Assembly (NCBI GenBank): GCA_024734495.1
Contig: JALMQS010000070.1
Location: forward strand, 14,689,486 to 14,753,485
Source: Forficula auricularia
Lineage: Eukaryota; Arthropoda; Insecta; Dermaptera; Forficulidae
Reading direction: 5' to 3'
Length of the DNA stretch: 64,000 nt
The notes beneath the pieces are model-generated. The model ran no database searches. It was not told where the DNA came from and worked only from the letters and a program-made list of their open reading frames with translations. This document shows, piece after piece, positions 12,260 to 23,977 of this stretch. Every line of letters starts with the position of its first letter. Position 1 is the stretch's first letter. A program made the position numbers and the translations under genes.

Positions 12260-12450
12260 ATCTAGTTTACACACAACGTTTCGATCCCTATTTCTGTGCT
12301 CGTTATCAAGTGAGGTTATCACTTCTACTGACTGAATTGTTAGAACACATATTAAAGTTATCTAACAATCCAAACATTTGATCATGAGACTTTGAACTGA
12401 TCACCTCACTTGATAATGACCACTGAAATAGTGATCAAAACGTTATATAT
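12260..12450. repeat. eroded hammerhead-type foldback
   Basis: Inverted arms with CACAACGTTTCGAT on the left and ATCAAAACGTTATATA on the right. The core is TTGATAA where a working hammerhead has CTGANGA. Helix II GACCACT/AGTG..TC is still visible on the right. Confidence 0.45.
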
Positions 12451-13383
12451 AAACTTAATTTTTATAATAAGTAAAAATAAAAATTTACATTATGCAATGT
12501 TATGTTCTCTTCTTTAATACATGCGTCTATGGTGAAAAAAATTTCATTGAATATTTAATCGCTTATATAAAAATTATCTTAATATACTAATCGATAATAC
12601 AAATAATATTCTATCTAATCAATAAAAAAAAAATTCATGAGTTCAATGCTGGAAATTCTTGGGTACCAAAAATGAGTACTTAGATAAGGTATTTTCGTTC
12701 GATTTTATGTTTTTTATGACTATGACGTTTCGAAAATAATTCTGAAATCGTATTAAGTTATAAAGATCATGTTTTTATTTTTATCGTTGTATAATGACCC
12801 TCACTAATGCAGAATTGAGAAAGTTTGTGAAGTTGTTTATATTTATATCTATATTATAGATATTTCATAAATTGTTTTCATTTCACGTAAAGTAGTAAAT
12901 TAGCTCAGTTTTATGTAAGAATACAAAATGAGCGAGTTATATAATACAATAGGTAGGGTTGTTCCTAAACAATTTTCCTTTAAAAGAGGAAATAATTTTC
13001 AAGGTTAAATTACGAGGATAAAAAGAGAAATTGATAGATTTTAATCACACATTTATAATATGTATATTTAGATAGAGACATAATTTAATTTAATTTATAG
13101 AATTAATCAATCTTAATTCCCTATTCAAATAAAAATTAATCCGATTTCCAGGGCTTTAATCGAATAAAAGAATTTGTTTTGTTTAATTGTACTAGTAGAA
13201 AAAAAATAATATTTTTCATTAATTCGATATTTATGCTTAGCGTTTTCCGTTGGGCGATTTAGTGCACACTTTTTTAAATTCGCTGCAACGGTTGTCCTGG
13301 AAACCTAAATAAACAATATTATAAGAGCAATGACGTCAATGCTCTCGTTCAGGGTGCACTGAAGTCCAACAAAAAACGCTTTA

Positions 13384-16300
13384 TTTATGGGTCATTCCAT
13401 GCCAAATCGACCAATTTTGACCCCGTCCCCCTTTCGATTTGCCTAAAACTTTGTTTTATTTTTTTCTACCCTATCGAAAACATGTTTCAGAATTTTTTCA
13501 AATTTTTCTACTCAATCGAAAAAAGTTATTAATTAAAAAAAAAAAAATGGTGTTTTTTCTTTCAAACGCTCATAACTATTTCCAAAATTCACTAATCGGG
13601 ACGTTTTTTGTTTTTTTAATTATTAAGGAGGTTCTTTCGCGACAATCCACACAAAAAGTTTTAGCCTCGTAACCACTCTATAAATATGAACGGAACTAAA
13701 ATTTTAGGTTATGTTTTTAACGTGACTGTCCACTCACAATACGAAATCTCTAGATGGATACACACATACTAGCCGGATCGTTTCTAAGCCATTGTGCTTA
13801 TATCCCCTCCACTAAAAATAATCGCCCAAATATGTTTTTTTTTGCTTTTTATCAAAACTACGTGGTAAATAATTTCAATTTTTTTTTAAGTTACTCCGAA
13901 TATATTATTATTAGTTTTTCATCAAGATGGTTAAAGTTCTTCAATGAAAAAAAAATAAAATAATGATAATATGCCCACCCTTTCCCTATCTACCCTATGT
14001 TAAAAATGTCATTTTTAATTGCAATTATTTCATGTTTGGTGTGGTAAATCGTCTTCAAATTTTAACAGTATGTGTATTATGCTTTTAATGACTTATACTC
14101 CAAGTTTCAAAGACTTCTTGAATTTTTGCATTTGTGAAAGAACTACCTTAAACGTGCTTTTCAGAAAAAAATACAAAAAAAATATTCAACTTCATATTCA
14201 ATAACATTTTTCAGTTTTTCTGAAAAAAATTATTGATTTTTTTGAAGTTTGACATTTTTGAAAATTTTTTTTTTTTTTTTTAATTTTTTGGTTTATTCTA
14301 CGTAGAATGCCGCAAATTCCATGTTGGTCGGAATTTTTATATTTTTTTTGTTTAATTGAAAAATAATTTTCTTATTTTTTCGCAATCCAACATTGTTTTC
14401 ATAATAAAATATATCTTAATCCATAATATTCTATGCTTTGTTTTTAATCTTAACTTGATTAATAATTAAGATTTTATTAATCGAGAAGATTTTTGGACTG
14501 TTTTAAATAAATTTAATAGAAATACTTTATGAATAATAAAATAAATATTCACTTAACTCAGGAGTACACGCGTCAATGAAAATCACGCTAGAACCCTATT
14601 TTTTTTCTTGTTTATTAATTGTTAATTTCTTGTATTTGATTTGTATTGATGTTTTATTAATTTCTGTAGTTAATTTGTATTGATGTTTTGTTGACCTAGC
14701 CACCGAGGACTTGTGCCTCTAAGCAGGTCGAGTAATAAAGATTTATTTATTTATTTATTTAACCCACACAGTTGCTGTCAAGTTGACTGTGACGCGAGTT
14801 CTCGTGGGTCTATTATTTCAAATACATTTTTCTTCCATTATTAATATGTCAGTGTATACATGGGCTTCTGCACCAAATAATATTCCAAATATCTATCTAC
14901 TCTTATTAAACAAGCAAAAATTGTTTGTTTGTATCTTAGTTCTATTTTGAAAACGGCTCTACCGATTTTGATGAAATTCACGGGTTAGGGGGTTTTTGGG
15001 GTGACAATTCGATCTGTCATGGTCTCATCTTCGGCTAAATTGTTTTTGATGGGTTTTTTCGTAATCAAATTAATTATTCTCAGGTAGAAAAATTCCAATC
15101 TTAGGGTTTTAAAAAAGGTTTCCCTTTTACTTTTGTACCCAGACAGACAATGGGTTGGACTAGTTCATTGTTCTCAAAGGCCTTGAAGAAGTATTATGAT
15201 TGTGGTTTTTAACATATTTTGTACTCCATAAACGTTAGAATTATTTATTAATAAACGTTTTATAATTGTTTTTATAAAGAATCTTATTTATTTAATAGAA
15301 TAAAAAATGATCAAGAATTTATTTTAAAATATCTTTTGCATAAGCAGGTCTCAATTTTCTGAAAAAATAACACATTTTGATAGGTTTTATTTATTAACAA
15401 TTGGATGAATAAAAATGAATCATGTGGTTGAATCAAAACCGGTTCACTGGTTGGGGATGCGGGGTAGGGCGAGGTTTCGGGGGTGGGGTCGAGCGGGGGG
15501 GGGGGGGGGGGTACAGTGGGCGAATACTAATATTTTTAATTTTTTTTTAATTTGAAAACGGCTCTCAAATAAAAATCGACATTTTTATCAGAATTTTAAA
15601 TTAAAAATAATATTAAAATAAAGCTTTTAACTGAAGGAAAAAGTTACCGAGCATCGCTCGGTGCATCCAGGAACTAACAATTAAGTTTTCACCTGAAGAG
15701 GATTATAATAAAGCCGTGAATGACCTAACTGACCGATTTTCAAAAACAAAAACCATCGCAGGAACTCAGCAATTGCATAGTGTGATACCAAATACAGATG
15801 GTTGTCTTTTTGTGTGAAATTACTCTAATTCAATACAATATAGAGTTTGTAAATTGTTTAAATGGCAAAGAGAAAGTAAATAAATTGTTTATTATTTATA
15901 TTAAAAATGTTAATGATTATTCACCGAATTATCCCTGTAATTATCCTAATTATTAATCAAGTTAAGATTAAAAACAAAGCATAAAATATTATGGATTAAG
16001 ATATATTTTATTATAAAAACAATGTTGGAGTGCGAAAAAATAAGAAAAATATTTTTCAATTAAACAAAAAAAAAAAAAAAATAGAAAGAAAAGTGCGACC
16101 AACATAGGGTTTGGGGCATTCTATGCAGAATAAATCAGATTAAAAAAAAAATAAATAATAATTTTTCAAAAATGTCAAACTTCAAAAAATCAATAATTTT
16201 TTCAGAAAAACTGAAAAATATTGAATATGAAGTTGAATATTTTTTTGTATTTTTTTCTGAAAATCACGTTTAAAAACGGAAAAAAACGTCCCGATTAGTC

Positions 16301-16495
16301 AATTTTTGAAATAGTTATGAGCGTTTGAAAGAAAAATGACAATTTTTTAAAAAAATGAATAACTTTTTTTCGGTTGAGTAGAAAAATTTGAAAAATGTTT
16401 TCGATAGGGTAGAAAAAGATAAAAAAGTTTCAGCCAAATCGAAAGGGGGTCGGGGTCAAAAGTGGTCGATTTGGCATGGAATGGCCCATATATAT
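13384..16495. mobile_element. 3.1-kb foldback transposon with long terminal inverted repeats
   Basis: The left end GGGTCATTCCATGCCAAATC is mirrored at the right end by GATTTGGCATGGAATGGCCC. The arms total about 550 bp (13384..13622 plus 14148..14475, against 15950..16495). The left arm is split by a TTAA-flanked MITE. Inside (14476..15949) there is no transposase frame that I recognise. Part of it is a tandem TTTA tract and a G-run. Confidence 0.7.
13627..14147. mobile_element. TTAA-flanked MITE family T2, inserted in foldback arm
   Basis: Flanked by TTAA (13623..13626, 14148..14151), with termini GGAGGTTCTTTCGCGACAA and TTTGTGAAAGAACTACC. The uninterrupted right arm of the host element shows the pre-insertion site with a single TTTAAA. 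Other copies are 56203..56733 and 61562..62076, with a fragment at about 19978..20106. Confidence 0.78.
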
Positions 16496-16814
16496 TTAAT
16501 GAATTGCATACAGATCAAAAACACAAAAATATTCGTGGTTGATTAATAGTGGCTGTCATTGAGATAGATTTGGTGAAGCAGTATCAGAATTTCCGCGCGG
16601 TTTCGGGCCCAGTTCTTTGATTGATTTATTAAGATTGAAGATGTTTTTAGAAAGGTTACCGATAAAAATAGTGACAAAAAAACGACAAGATGACGTCATC
16701 ATAATCATCTTATAAATATATAATCAGAATAAGGCGTATACGTTGGCAGATCAAGAGTTCGAACATTAGCAGGAATGCACGAAAGGGATATTTCTATATT
16801 AATAGAGGATTAAA

Positions 16815-17634
16815 ATAAGCTGACGTGTTCTGATGTGGCCATCCACTTGACTTTACCATACAACCTGGCCTCTCACTTATATTTAATATTTAATAAAATT
16901 ATTTATAATCATGTAGAGGATGCGGGTTAGTTTTTCCATTTTTAGACTCCTGAGGGCCCACTGATTATGTATATAAAATTTGATTGAGTTTGGTACAAGA
17001 GCCCATATTTTCATTTTTTGCCCCCCCCCCCCATTTTGGGCCGTTAGTTTTTGCATTTTTAGACTTCTGGGGTCCCATTGATTATGTATTCAAAATTTGG
17101 TTGAGTTTGGTAAATAGCCAAGATTTTCATTTTTTGACCCCCCTCCCCTCCCCATTTTGGGAGTTTAGTTTTTGCATTTTTAGACTTCTGGGATCCCACT
17201 GATTATGTATACAAAATTTGGTTGAGTTTGCTCAAATAGCCTAGATTTTTAATTTTTAACCCCCCTTAATTTTGGCTCGATATGCACTAAAATCTAATCA
17301 GCTCTTACTCTCAATGGACCAAAACTACGTGTGAAATTTGGTTTTGATATTCACACTAGTTTTTGAGCTAGCTCGTCCACAAAAATTTGGTAACGCACAG
17401 ACTAACTAACTAATAGACATTTTGACAAAAAAATTATTATCTCGAAAAATATAATTTTTCCGTTGTTCACATATTAGACCTTTTTTTGTAGAGCGAAATG
17501 CCATGATTTCGCTCAATTTTTTTAATCAAAATAGTTTCAGCCGTTTTTGAGATATTTTGAAAAAAAGAAGGAAAAATCAACTCTTTTCATGCACGATTAC
17601 AATACTTGACCATATCCTGTATGATAAAGTAAAA
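16815..17634 (-). repeat. R1 repeat copy with three minisatellite units
   Basis: Reverse orientation, from GACTTTACCATACAACCTGG to TGGTC-type terminus CCATATCCTGTATGATAAAG. C-runs (10 bases near 17023) separate the units. Confidence 0.72.
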
Positions 17635-18589
17635 ATAATAGAAACGGGGTAACAAAATCGACATAGAATAAATATATAATAAATAGGTATCCTAAAAAAA
17701 CATTTTCATTGTTAAATATTCAGTACATGAGTACTGAATTTTCACATTTCTAGATCAAACCGATAGCTGACAAAAAATAAAATTCCAACAGCGGTTGCTA
17801 GACTCCATAGTAGTTAAAAAATTTTTAGCCATTTTTAAGAACTCATTCCCGCAGCTTGGCCTCCCCATAGAAGTGGGAGGTTTAAGTAATTTTATATTTT
17901 TTTTAATATCTGCTACTGATGAGTAGTAAGTTTAACGTTTATACCTGGACTTATAGTGTTCCATCAATTTATTTATTATTTATGCTAAATTCTTTTATTC
18001 TTAAAAAAAAAAACTTTTTTCTTTAATTACTTTTTTTCTTTTCTTTGAGATATGGCTGTTTCTGTTTCGCCTCACCAAATCTTTCTCACGAGCTGCCTAT
18101 GTTAATTAATCAATTCAGTTCAAAGACCTTTATAAATTGTCATCTAAGACGGAGATCTTTTATTAAATCAATCAAGCTATATAGAACTATATAGATAGGC
18201 TTTAATTCAAAAATAAAGTTAAAGATACTCACTGTTTTATTCATATGATGAATAGATCAACTCTTTATCACAAATGGTTGAAATTATCATACGATGACGA
18301 TCCATTTATTTGGATTTTTTTTCTCGAACCTGAAAAAAAATTATCTTAATATAGATAAATGTTAGAACTGTAAAAATATTTTCGGCTCACCTTTTTTCCA
18401 AAAATTAATTACCGATGGTGGAAATGCATTACCTAGTATCTACAATTTTTCAATCGTATATCTAGTGAGCCCTCTTTTTAAAAAATATGCTGTTACACGG
18501 TACTCTATTTGCACGGTTTCGCTTTTACACAGTTTTTGAATTAAAATATGTGCTGTCAACTTTACCATAGAAATCTAAAGATTAACTGT

Positions 18590-19325
18590 TCAAAATCTTG
18601 ACCAAACCAAACAAAAGGTTCAAATTTGTAACCCTTCCCCCACTTTTTGGTCCGTTTTAAACCAAAATCTAATCAGGTCTTAATCTCAATATAAAATATC
18701 TAAAAATAAAATTTCGTTTTGATATTTTAATTGGTTTTTATGCTGGCTTTGAGTTCACAAAATTTGGCAACAATCTTGACCAAATCGAACAAAAGGTTCA
18801 AATTTGTAATCCTTCCCCCCACTTTTTGATCCGTTTTCAACCAAAATCAAATCAGGTCTTAATCTCAATATAAAATATCTAAAGATACAATTTCCTTTTG
18901 ATACTTTCATTGGTTTTTGAGCTGGTTTTGAGTTCCCAAAATTTGGCAACACACACACTAATATACATTTTGACAAAATAATTAATTAAAGCATGTCTGA
19001 GGTGTTTTGTCCTGAGGGTCGAACTAACATACCCGGACAGTGTGTTAGTACCTGGGTTCAACTCCTGGGGGGACGATCCCTCTGATAATACAATATAAAA
19101 ATATTTCAACTAATATCAAAGAAATTAAGACCTTAAAAACTAAATTCTTTTCAAAAATAATTAATATCTCGTAAAACATAATTTTTTCGATGTTCACTCA
19201 TTAAGACTTTCTTGTAGACAGTTAACGCCATGGTTTTGCTCAATTTTTTTATCAAAATGAAGTAAAAAAACAAAAAACACTTTTCATGCACGATTACAAT
19301 ACTTGACCATAACATGGTAAATTAA
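18590..19325 (-). repeat. diverged R1-like repeat, interrupted by a SINE
   Basis: Contains CCAAAATCTAATCAGGTCTT twice (tandem about 180 bp), TTGACAAAATAATTAAT and CATGCACGATTACAATACTT. The order matches R1 in reverse, but the identity is low. Confidence 0.55.
18987..19153 (+). mobile_element. tRNA-derived SINE (S1) with 12-bp target duplication
   Basis: AAAATAATTAAT occurs at 18975..18986 and again at 19154..19165. The 167-bp insert holds TACCTGGGTTCAACTCCTGG (B box) and CCCTCTGATAATACAATA, and the tail AATATTTCAACTAATATC is shared with copies at 38291 and 46540. The long target duplication shows LINE-type integration. Confidence 0.75.
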
Positions 19326-19838
19326 ATAAATTGTTTTATTTTGATTGTTGTGCATACATTTAACACACTTGTTTCACAAAAGCGATTATCTGTTGAATTT
19401 ATTTTGTATATTATTGAACACACTCTTCAAAAATGCTGTGTCTTGTTTCACACTGTTTCAATTTGCACGATTTTTCGTGAGATGTATTTACCGTATAAAT
19501 TGAAGGTTGGGTTTATTTTTAAATTTACTACACCGATCAAAGTGAATACACTATTAAATATATACCGCGCGAATGCTCGAAGTTTTTGCTGTTCGTAGTT
19601 ACAAGGTATTACATTTCCACTATCAATATTCTTAGAAATAAATTTGATTGGCTGTTGAATTATTTATGAATAAGAGTTTTCAAGGCAGTCCGAAATCATA
19701 TTAAAAATAACATTTTCTGTTCATATTGCCCGATCGATTTCTCTTCCAGAAATATAAACGATCATGAACTAGATGTTAAAAATGAATCATTCTAAATGTT
19801 AACGATCGTTTAAGTTATTTGATTTATATTACGTAGAA

Positions 19839-20541
19839 CAGCGATTCTTAACAGGGGGGCCGCAAAAATATTAGAATTTTTTAAGTTTTTATATCTTTAC
19901 CAATAAAAAAGTAGAATAAAAAAATATGTTACTAGTTTTTATAAGTGAGATATATGTAAGTGACAGATGACATATAGAGATTTCGTAGTGTAAGTGGACA
20001 GTCACGTTAAAAAAACATAACCTAAAATTTTAGTTCCGTTCATATTTATAGAGTGATTACGAGGCTAAAACTTTTTGTGTGGATTGTCGCGAAAGAACCT
20101 CCTTAAACATGGTTAAACTAAATGAAAACGTTGAGCGCTTAGGTAAATTTGACCCAACAGACAGACAAAATTACAAGTTGAATAAAACCGTGTAAATATT
20201 TTTTATAAGCCTAGGTTTACAATTTTTATACTATAGCAAATATACCTATTTTTCAAGAAATATGTTATTATTGACAATCTGATAAAGCATTTTTTGTTTA
20301 TTTAAAAACGTTAAAAAATATACATATATAAATGTTATGTCAAGTTCTGCTTTTTTTATTTATTTATGAATTATTGTTATATACTTTTGAGAGCTTTTTT
20401 GTACGAGTAAATAAGAGTAAGTTTCCTAATGTTGGGGGGAGGGGGTACTGGCGCGATCGTATTTTAGTATTTTAAGGGGGCCGCGAATATACTTTCGGAT
20501 TTTAAAGGGGCCGCGACTAATAAAAGGTTTAAGAACCCCTG
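19839..20541. mobile_element. hAT-type element with 8-bp target duplication
   Basis: ACGTAGAA flanks both sides (19831..19838, 20542..20549). Termini are CAGCGATTCTTAAC and GTTTAAGAACCCCTG. Subterminal GGGGCCGC blocks occur at both ends. No transposase is present. A T2 MITE fragment lies inside at about 19978..20106. Confidence 0.85.
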
Positions 20542-20997
20542 ACGTAGAAGATAAACATCTTTAATTTATTCCTTAAAAAGTATGCATTTTTGTTAAAATA
20601 CTATTATAATAAACACTTATAATAGTATATATTTTCCTAAAATTTTTAAAAATAAATTATTTCAAGATATAAATTATTAGGTAAACGGACAAAAAATACA
20701 TTCCTTAATTAATATATTCATCCTTTATTTTGGACTTAATCAGGCACTAAAAATATTATATACATAGACAGACAAAAAAGAACTGGCAGCTTTTATATGT
20801 AATATTTTTAGAGTCTGATAAAGTACAAAATAAAGGATGAAACGATGTTCATGCATTAATTAAATATTGTATTTATTATTTGTCCTTTTACTTAATAATG
20901 TATATAATTATTTTCATTATTTATGTCCATCGATTAAATTAATAAGGTGTTGTAGGGAAATAAGGACAATAGCTTATGCAAATATTTTTCATTTTAT

Positions 20998-21034
20998 ACC
21001 AACGTTTCGTCAACTTTGTTGACTTCCTCAGGGC
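20998..21034 (-). ncRNA. hammerhead ribozyme motif, family F
   Basis: GCC + CTGAGGA, extra A, helix II GTCAAC/GTTGAC, GAAA, C/G, U-U, then GGT. Helix I has two GC pairs and one GU pair. Confidence 0.7.
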
Positions 21035-21052
21035 TCAAACAAATTAATTTCT

Positions 21053-21316
21053 CTTTACAAAAAGCCTAAGCAAAAAGAAAACGAGTAACCCTGATATCGC
21101 TCTATTTATATTCTAATCTCCCAAGAGGAAACATGAAAAAAACATTATATTTTTCAATATATAAATCTTAATTTGAATGTAACTATAAATACTGAAATAT
21201 TTGTGATAGACTGATGATGAAGGCAATGCCTTCGAAACTATAGTCTCTAGAAATAATTAAAAATTATTTTATTTAAAAACAGAAGACTCCATCTCTCATT
21301 TTATTTTTTAAACTTA
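21053..21316 (+). mobile_element. hammerhead-bearing insertion with 12-bp target duplication
   Basis: AAATTAATTTCT occurs at 21041..21052 and 21317..21328, and the host hairpin is continuous once the insert is ignored. The 264-bp insert carries one plus-strand hammerhead (21207..21249) and ends in a T-rich tail. A long target duplication with a single-orientation insert indicates target-primed retrotransposition. Confidence 0.72.
21207..21249 (+). ncRNA. hammerhead ribozyme motif, family D
   Basis: Helix I TAGA/TCTA, CTGATGA, extra T, helix II GAAGGC/GCCTTC with AAT loop, GAAA, helix III CTA/TAG without loop, cleavage triplet GTC. One of the cleanest copies. Confidence 0.75.
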
Positions 21317-21530
21317 AAATTAATTTCTTTGCATCTTTGTCATTTTATCAATATTCATTCTTAGCAAACACATATAGACTAGTCATTGAACAGATTGAAA
21401 ATATTTCCTATTAAAATATAAATATTAAAAAAGAAAATATTTTCAATCTGTTCAATGACTGGCCTATATGTGTTTGCTAAGAATGAATATTTATAAAATG
21501 ACAAAGATGCAAAGAAATTAATTTGTTTGA

Positions 21531-21567
21531 GCCCTGAGGAAGTCAACAAAGTTGACGAAACGTTGGC
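21531..21567 (+). ncRNA. hammerhead ribozyme motif, family F
   Basis: GCC + CTGAGGA, extra A, GTCAAC/GTTGAC, GAAA, C/G, U-U, then GGC. Helix I is three perfect pairs. Sense strand of the tafazzin intron. Confidence 0.73.
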
Positions 21568-21831
21568 ATAAAATAAAAAATATTTGCATAAGCTATTGCC
21601 CTTATTTCCCTACAACACCTTATTAATTTATATAATGTAATCAATTTTTCGGACGATAATATCTAATAGATTAGGTACTTAAAGTTTAACATCTTTCACC
21701 GTATCTTTGTTATTATTATTATATAGGACAATTAAATTATAAGTGTTAAGTTAACGGTAAACAAAAAATAAATTTTCACACATTTATTAGATGAAGGAGG
21801 AGGTATCAGCCAAAGTTGGATGCGCTGGGTT

Positions 21832-21879
21832 CAATAAAACGTTTCGGCCTGAATTTATTTGGCCATCTTCAGTTAATTG
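21832..21879 (-). ncRNA. hammerhead ribozyme motif, family H
   Basis: Helix I CAATTAA/TTATTG with one bulge, CTGAAGA, extra T, helix II GGCC/GGCC with a long loop, GAAA, C/G, U-U. Confidence 0.62.
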
Positions 21880-22390
21880 GGCTACAAAATTTACAAAAAG
21901 ATGTTAACATTGATATATTTTATGCTTATTATCATAATATTACAAATTGACCAAGTTGGTTGTTTAAACTTAGAGTTATACACAAAATGCGGTACACATA
22001 TGTGATCGAACCAAGCCTTGTCAAAAATAAAAATTGTAGCTTCATGCAAATGTATATCGTGACTGAGCCCAAATGTTCAGAATGAATGTAATGAGTTTAT
22101 ATAAATTTTTTTCTATATAATTAAATATTTGACCCTTATGGAAGGTCATCATAAATCTCAATATTATTTATTTACATTCGAGCAAATTAGAATTTAATTA
22201 CTTTTTAATTCATTCATTATTTTCATTCCATCAAATTATACAATCTCATGTCTACATATCACCATCTCCCAATTTATTAAAAAGCTCAAAACAGGCTTTT
22301 TATTTATTTATATATTAAAGTCAAGAGACTTGGTCAACTTGTAATATTATGATAATAAGCATAATAATAACATCTACTATATTTGTAAAT

Positions 22391-22431
22391 TAACTGAAGA
22401 TGCCCAAATAAATTCAGGCCGAAACGTTTTA
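22391..22431 (+). ncRNA. hammerhead ribozyme motif, family H
   Basis: TAA + CTGAAGA, extra T, helix II weakened by one change (GCCC/GGCC), GAAA, C/G, U-U, TTA. Confidence 0.55.
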
Positions 22432-22528
22432 TTCAGGGTGTTTTATTGAACCCAGCGCATCCAACTTTGGCTGATACTCTCCTTCATCTAATACAGTTCC
22501 GTCACAGCCACGAACTCTAACATTTCAC

Positions 22529-22642
22529 AAATTTATTTTAAGCATGCCGATAATGTTTCGGGAAGTATTCACTTCCCATCTTCAGCAGTTAGTGGGATAT
22601 TCCCCGAAACAATGTCTACATGGTTAAAATAAGTTTGTAAAG
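22529..22642. repeat. small foldback with hammerhead-like core (family I)
   Basis: Arms AAATTTATTTTAAGCATG and CATGGTTAAAATAAGTTTG. The minus strand has CTGAAGA, extra T, GGGAAGT/ACTTCCC, GAAA, but the bases after GAAA do not form a clear cleavage triplet. The opposite strand ends GAAACAATGTC. Confidence 0.5.
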
Positions 22643-22659
22643 ATATATATTTTTGAGTG

Positions 22660-23610
22660 AATATTGATGAGGCAGTCCAAAAAAAGAATAAGATAATTTA
22701 TACTATCTCTTTATTCATAAACCGACGTTTCGGAGGCTATTCCCTCCTTCTTCAGGGTTTTGAAAAGTCAGTGAAGGAAATCCAATGCGACATTATCCTC
22801 TGTCTCCTCTTTCAGTGGTAGTAACAATAATATATTGTATTTCATTCTCAGCAGAATTATAATGTAGTAATTCTGCTGAGAATGAAATTCAATATATTAT
22901 TAATCGTATGTTTCTGTATTTGATTCGATAGAGAATCGAATGCAGATGATTTTTGTCAAATATTAAATGAAAATAATATCCGAATTTATATATTTCTAAC
23001 TTGAAATAATGAAGTTAAATATATTTATAATTTTCTCATTAATATATTAAAGAATAATTAACACATTAACGAGAATTGTTTTTGATCGCACTTTTTAAAC
23101 AAGATATATATCGCGAGACTACTGCTGGTTGAAGCTATAGGAGTCTGCTGAGTCCTATGTCTGGACCAAGAGAGAATGAAAAAGATGTGATCCATATCAA
23201 TGTTTGATATAAAAAAGTGTCTTGCAGGCTAAACGCGATAATGATGCTGGATTATAGCTAAATGGATCATATCTTTTTCATTCTCTCTTGGTCCAGACTT
23301 AAGTTCAGCAGGACTCCAATATCTTCAACCAGCAGTAGTCTCGCGATATATATCTTGTTTAAAAAGCGCGATCAAAACAATTCTCGTTAATGTGTTAATT
23401 ATTCTTTAATATATTAATGAGAAAATTATAAATATACAATATATTATTGTTACTCCCACTGAAAGAGGAGACAGAGGGGAATGTCGCATTGGATTTCCTT
23501 TACTGACTATTCAAAACCCTATAGAAGTAGGGAATAGTCTCCGAAACGTCCGTTTATGAATAAAGAGATAGTATAAATTATCATCTTTTTTTGGACTGCC
23601 TCATCAATAT
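22660..23610. mobile_element. foldback element, hammerhead family G, interrupted by R2
   Basis: The left arm TGATGAGGCAGTCCAAAAA is mirrored by TTTTTTGGACTGCCTCATCA. A minus hammerhead at 22719..22760 is intact. The plus copy at 23523..23567 has CTATAGA instead of CTGANGA. An R2 palindrome (about 22898..23440) has inserted in the middle. Confidence 0.72.
22719..22760 (-). ncRNA. hammerhead ribozyme motif, family G
   Basis: Helix I AAACC/GGTTT, CTGAAGA, extra A, helix II GGAGG/CCTCC, GAAA, C/G, cleavage triplet GTC. All core positions are kept. Confidence 0.75.
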
Positions 23611-23938
23611 TTGCTCAATTTCACTTATATCAGCCCGTCTCCAAAAATTACTTCAATCTTATCTATTTTTTGTTTACGATTAATTTTACGACTACAATAT
23701 TGTCTTACATACTAAAATATCAATATATATTACAGTATTTTTTTAAGCTTATGAATGGATAAGCTCGGTTATTCTTATTTTAATTTTATTTTTTTGAGAA
23801 ATATTTTTTTCTTCATTTTTCGAATTGCTTTTTACTTTATTTCTATTCGAGATGAAAAATTTTTATAATGTTTTTTTGGCATTGTCAAAGGAGACAGGAA
23901 GTAATTATGATTTGAACTACTTTCATTGACTTTTTGTT

Positions 23939-23977
23939 ACCCTGAAGAAGGAGAGAATAAATCTCCGAAACGTCGGT
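23939..23977 (+). ncRNA. hammerhead ribozyme motif, family G, 5' of tafazzin last exon
   Basis: ACC + CTGAAGA, extra A, helix II GGAGA/TCTCC (a compensated change from GGAGG/CCTCC), GAAA, C/G, GTC, GGT. TGTT and AACA further out can extend helix I. Sense strand. Confidence 0.7.

Larger units (their letters stand above)
20943..21625. mobile_element. foldback element, hammerhead family F, with nested insertion
   Basis: The left arm from AATAAGGTGTTGTAGGG is mirrored at the right by CCTACAACACCTTATT. Next to each arm is a hammerhead motif (20998..21034 minus, 21531..21567 plus). The interior is a near-perfect hairpin (about 21317..21420 with 21432..21530). A 264-bp insertion splits the left side. 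Confidence 0.8.
21775..22535. mobile_element. foldback element, hammerhead family H
   Basis: The left arm AGCCAAAGTTGGATGCGCTG is mirrored by CAGCGCATCCAACTTTGGCT on the right, with hammerhead motifs just inside (21832..21879 minus, 22391..22431 plus). The right flank continues into a small separate foldback (22529..22642). Confidence 0.72.

Noticed and set aside
19341..19598. 85-codon plus-strand open frame
   Set aside because: No recognisable domain, AT-rich codon use, inside repeat-rich intron. No splice or start context supports it.
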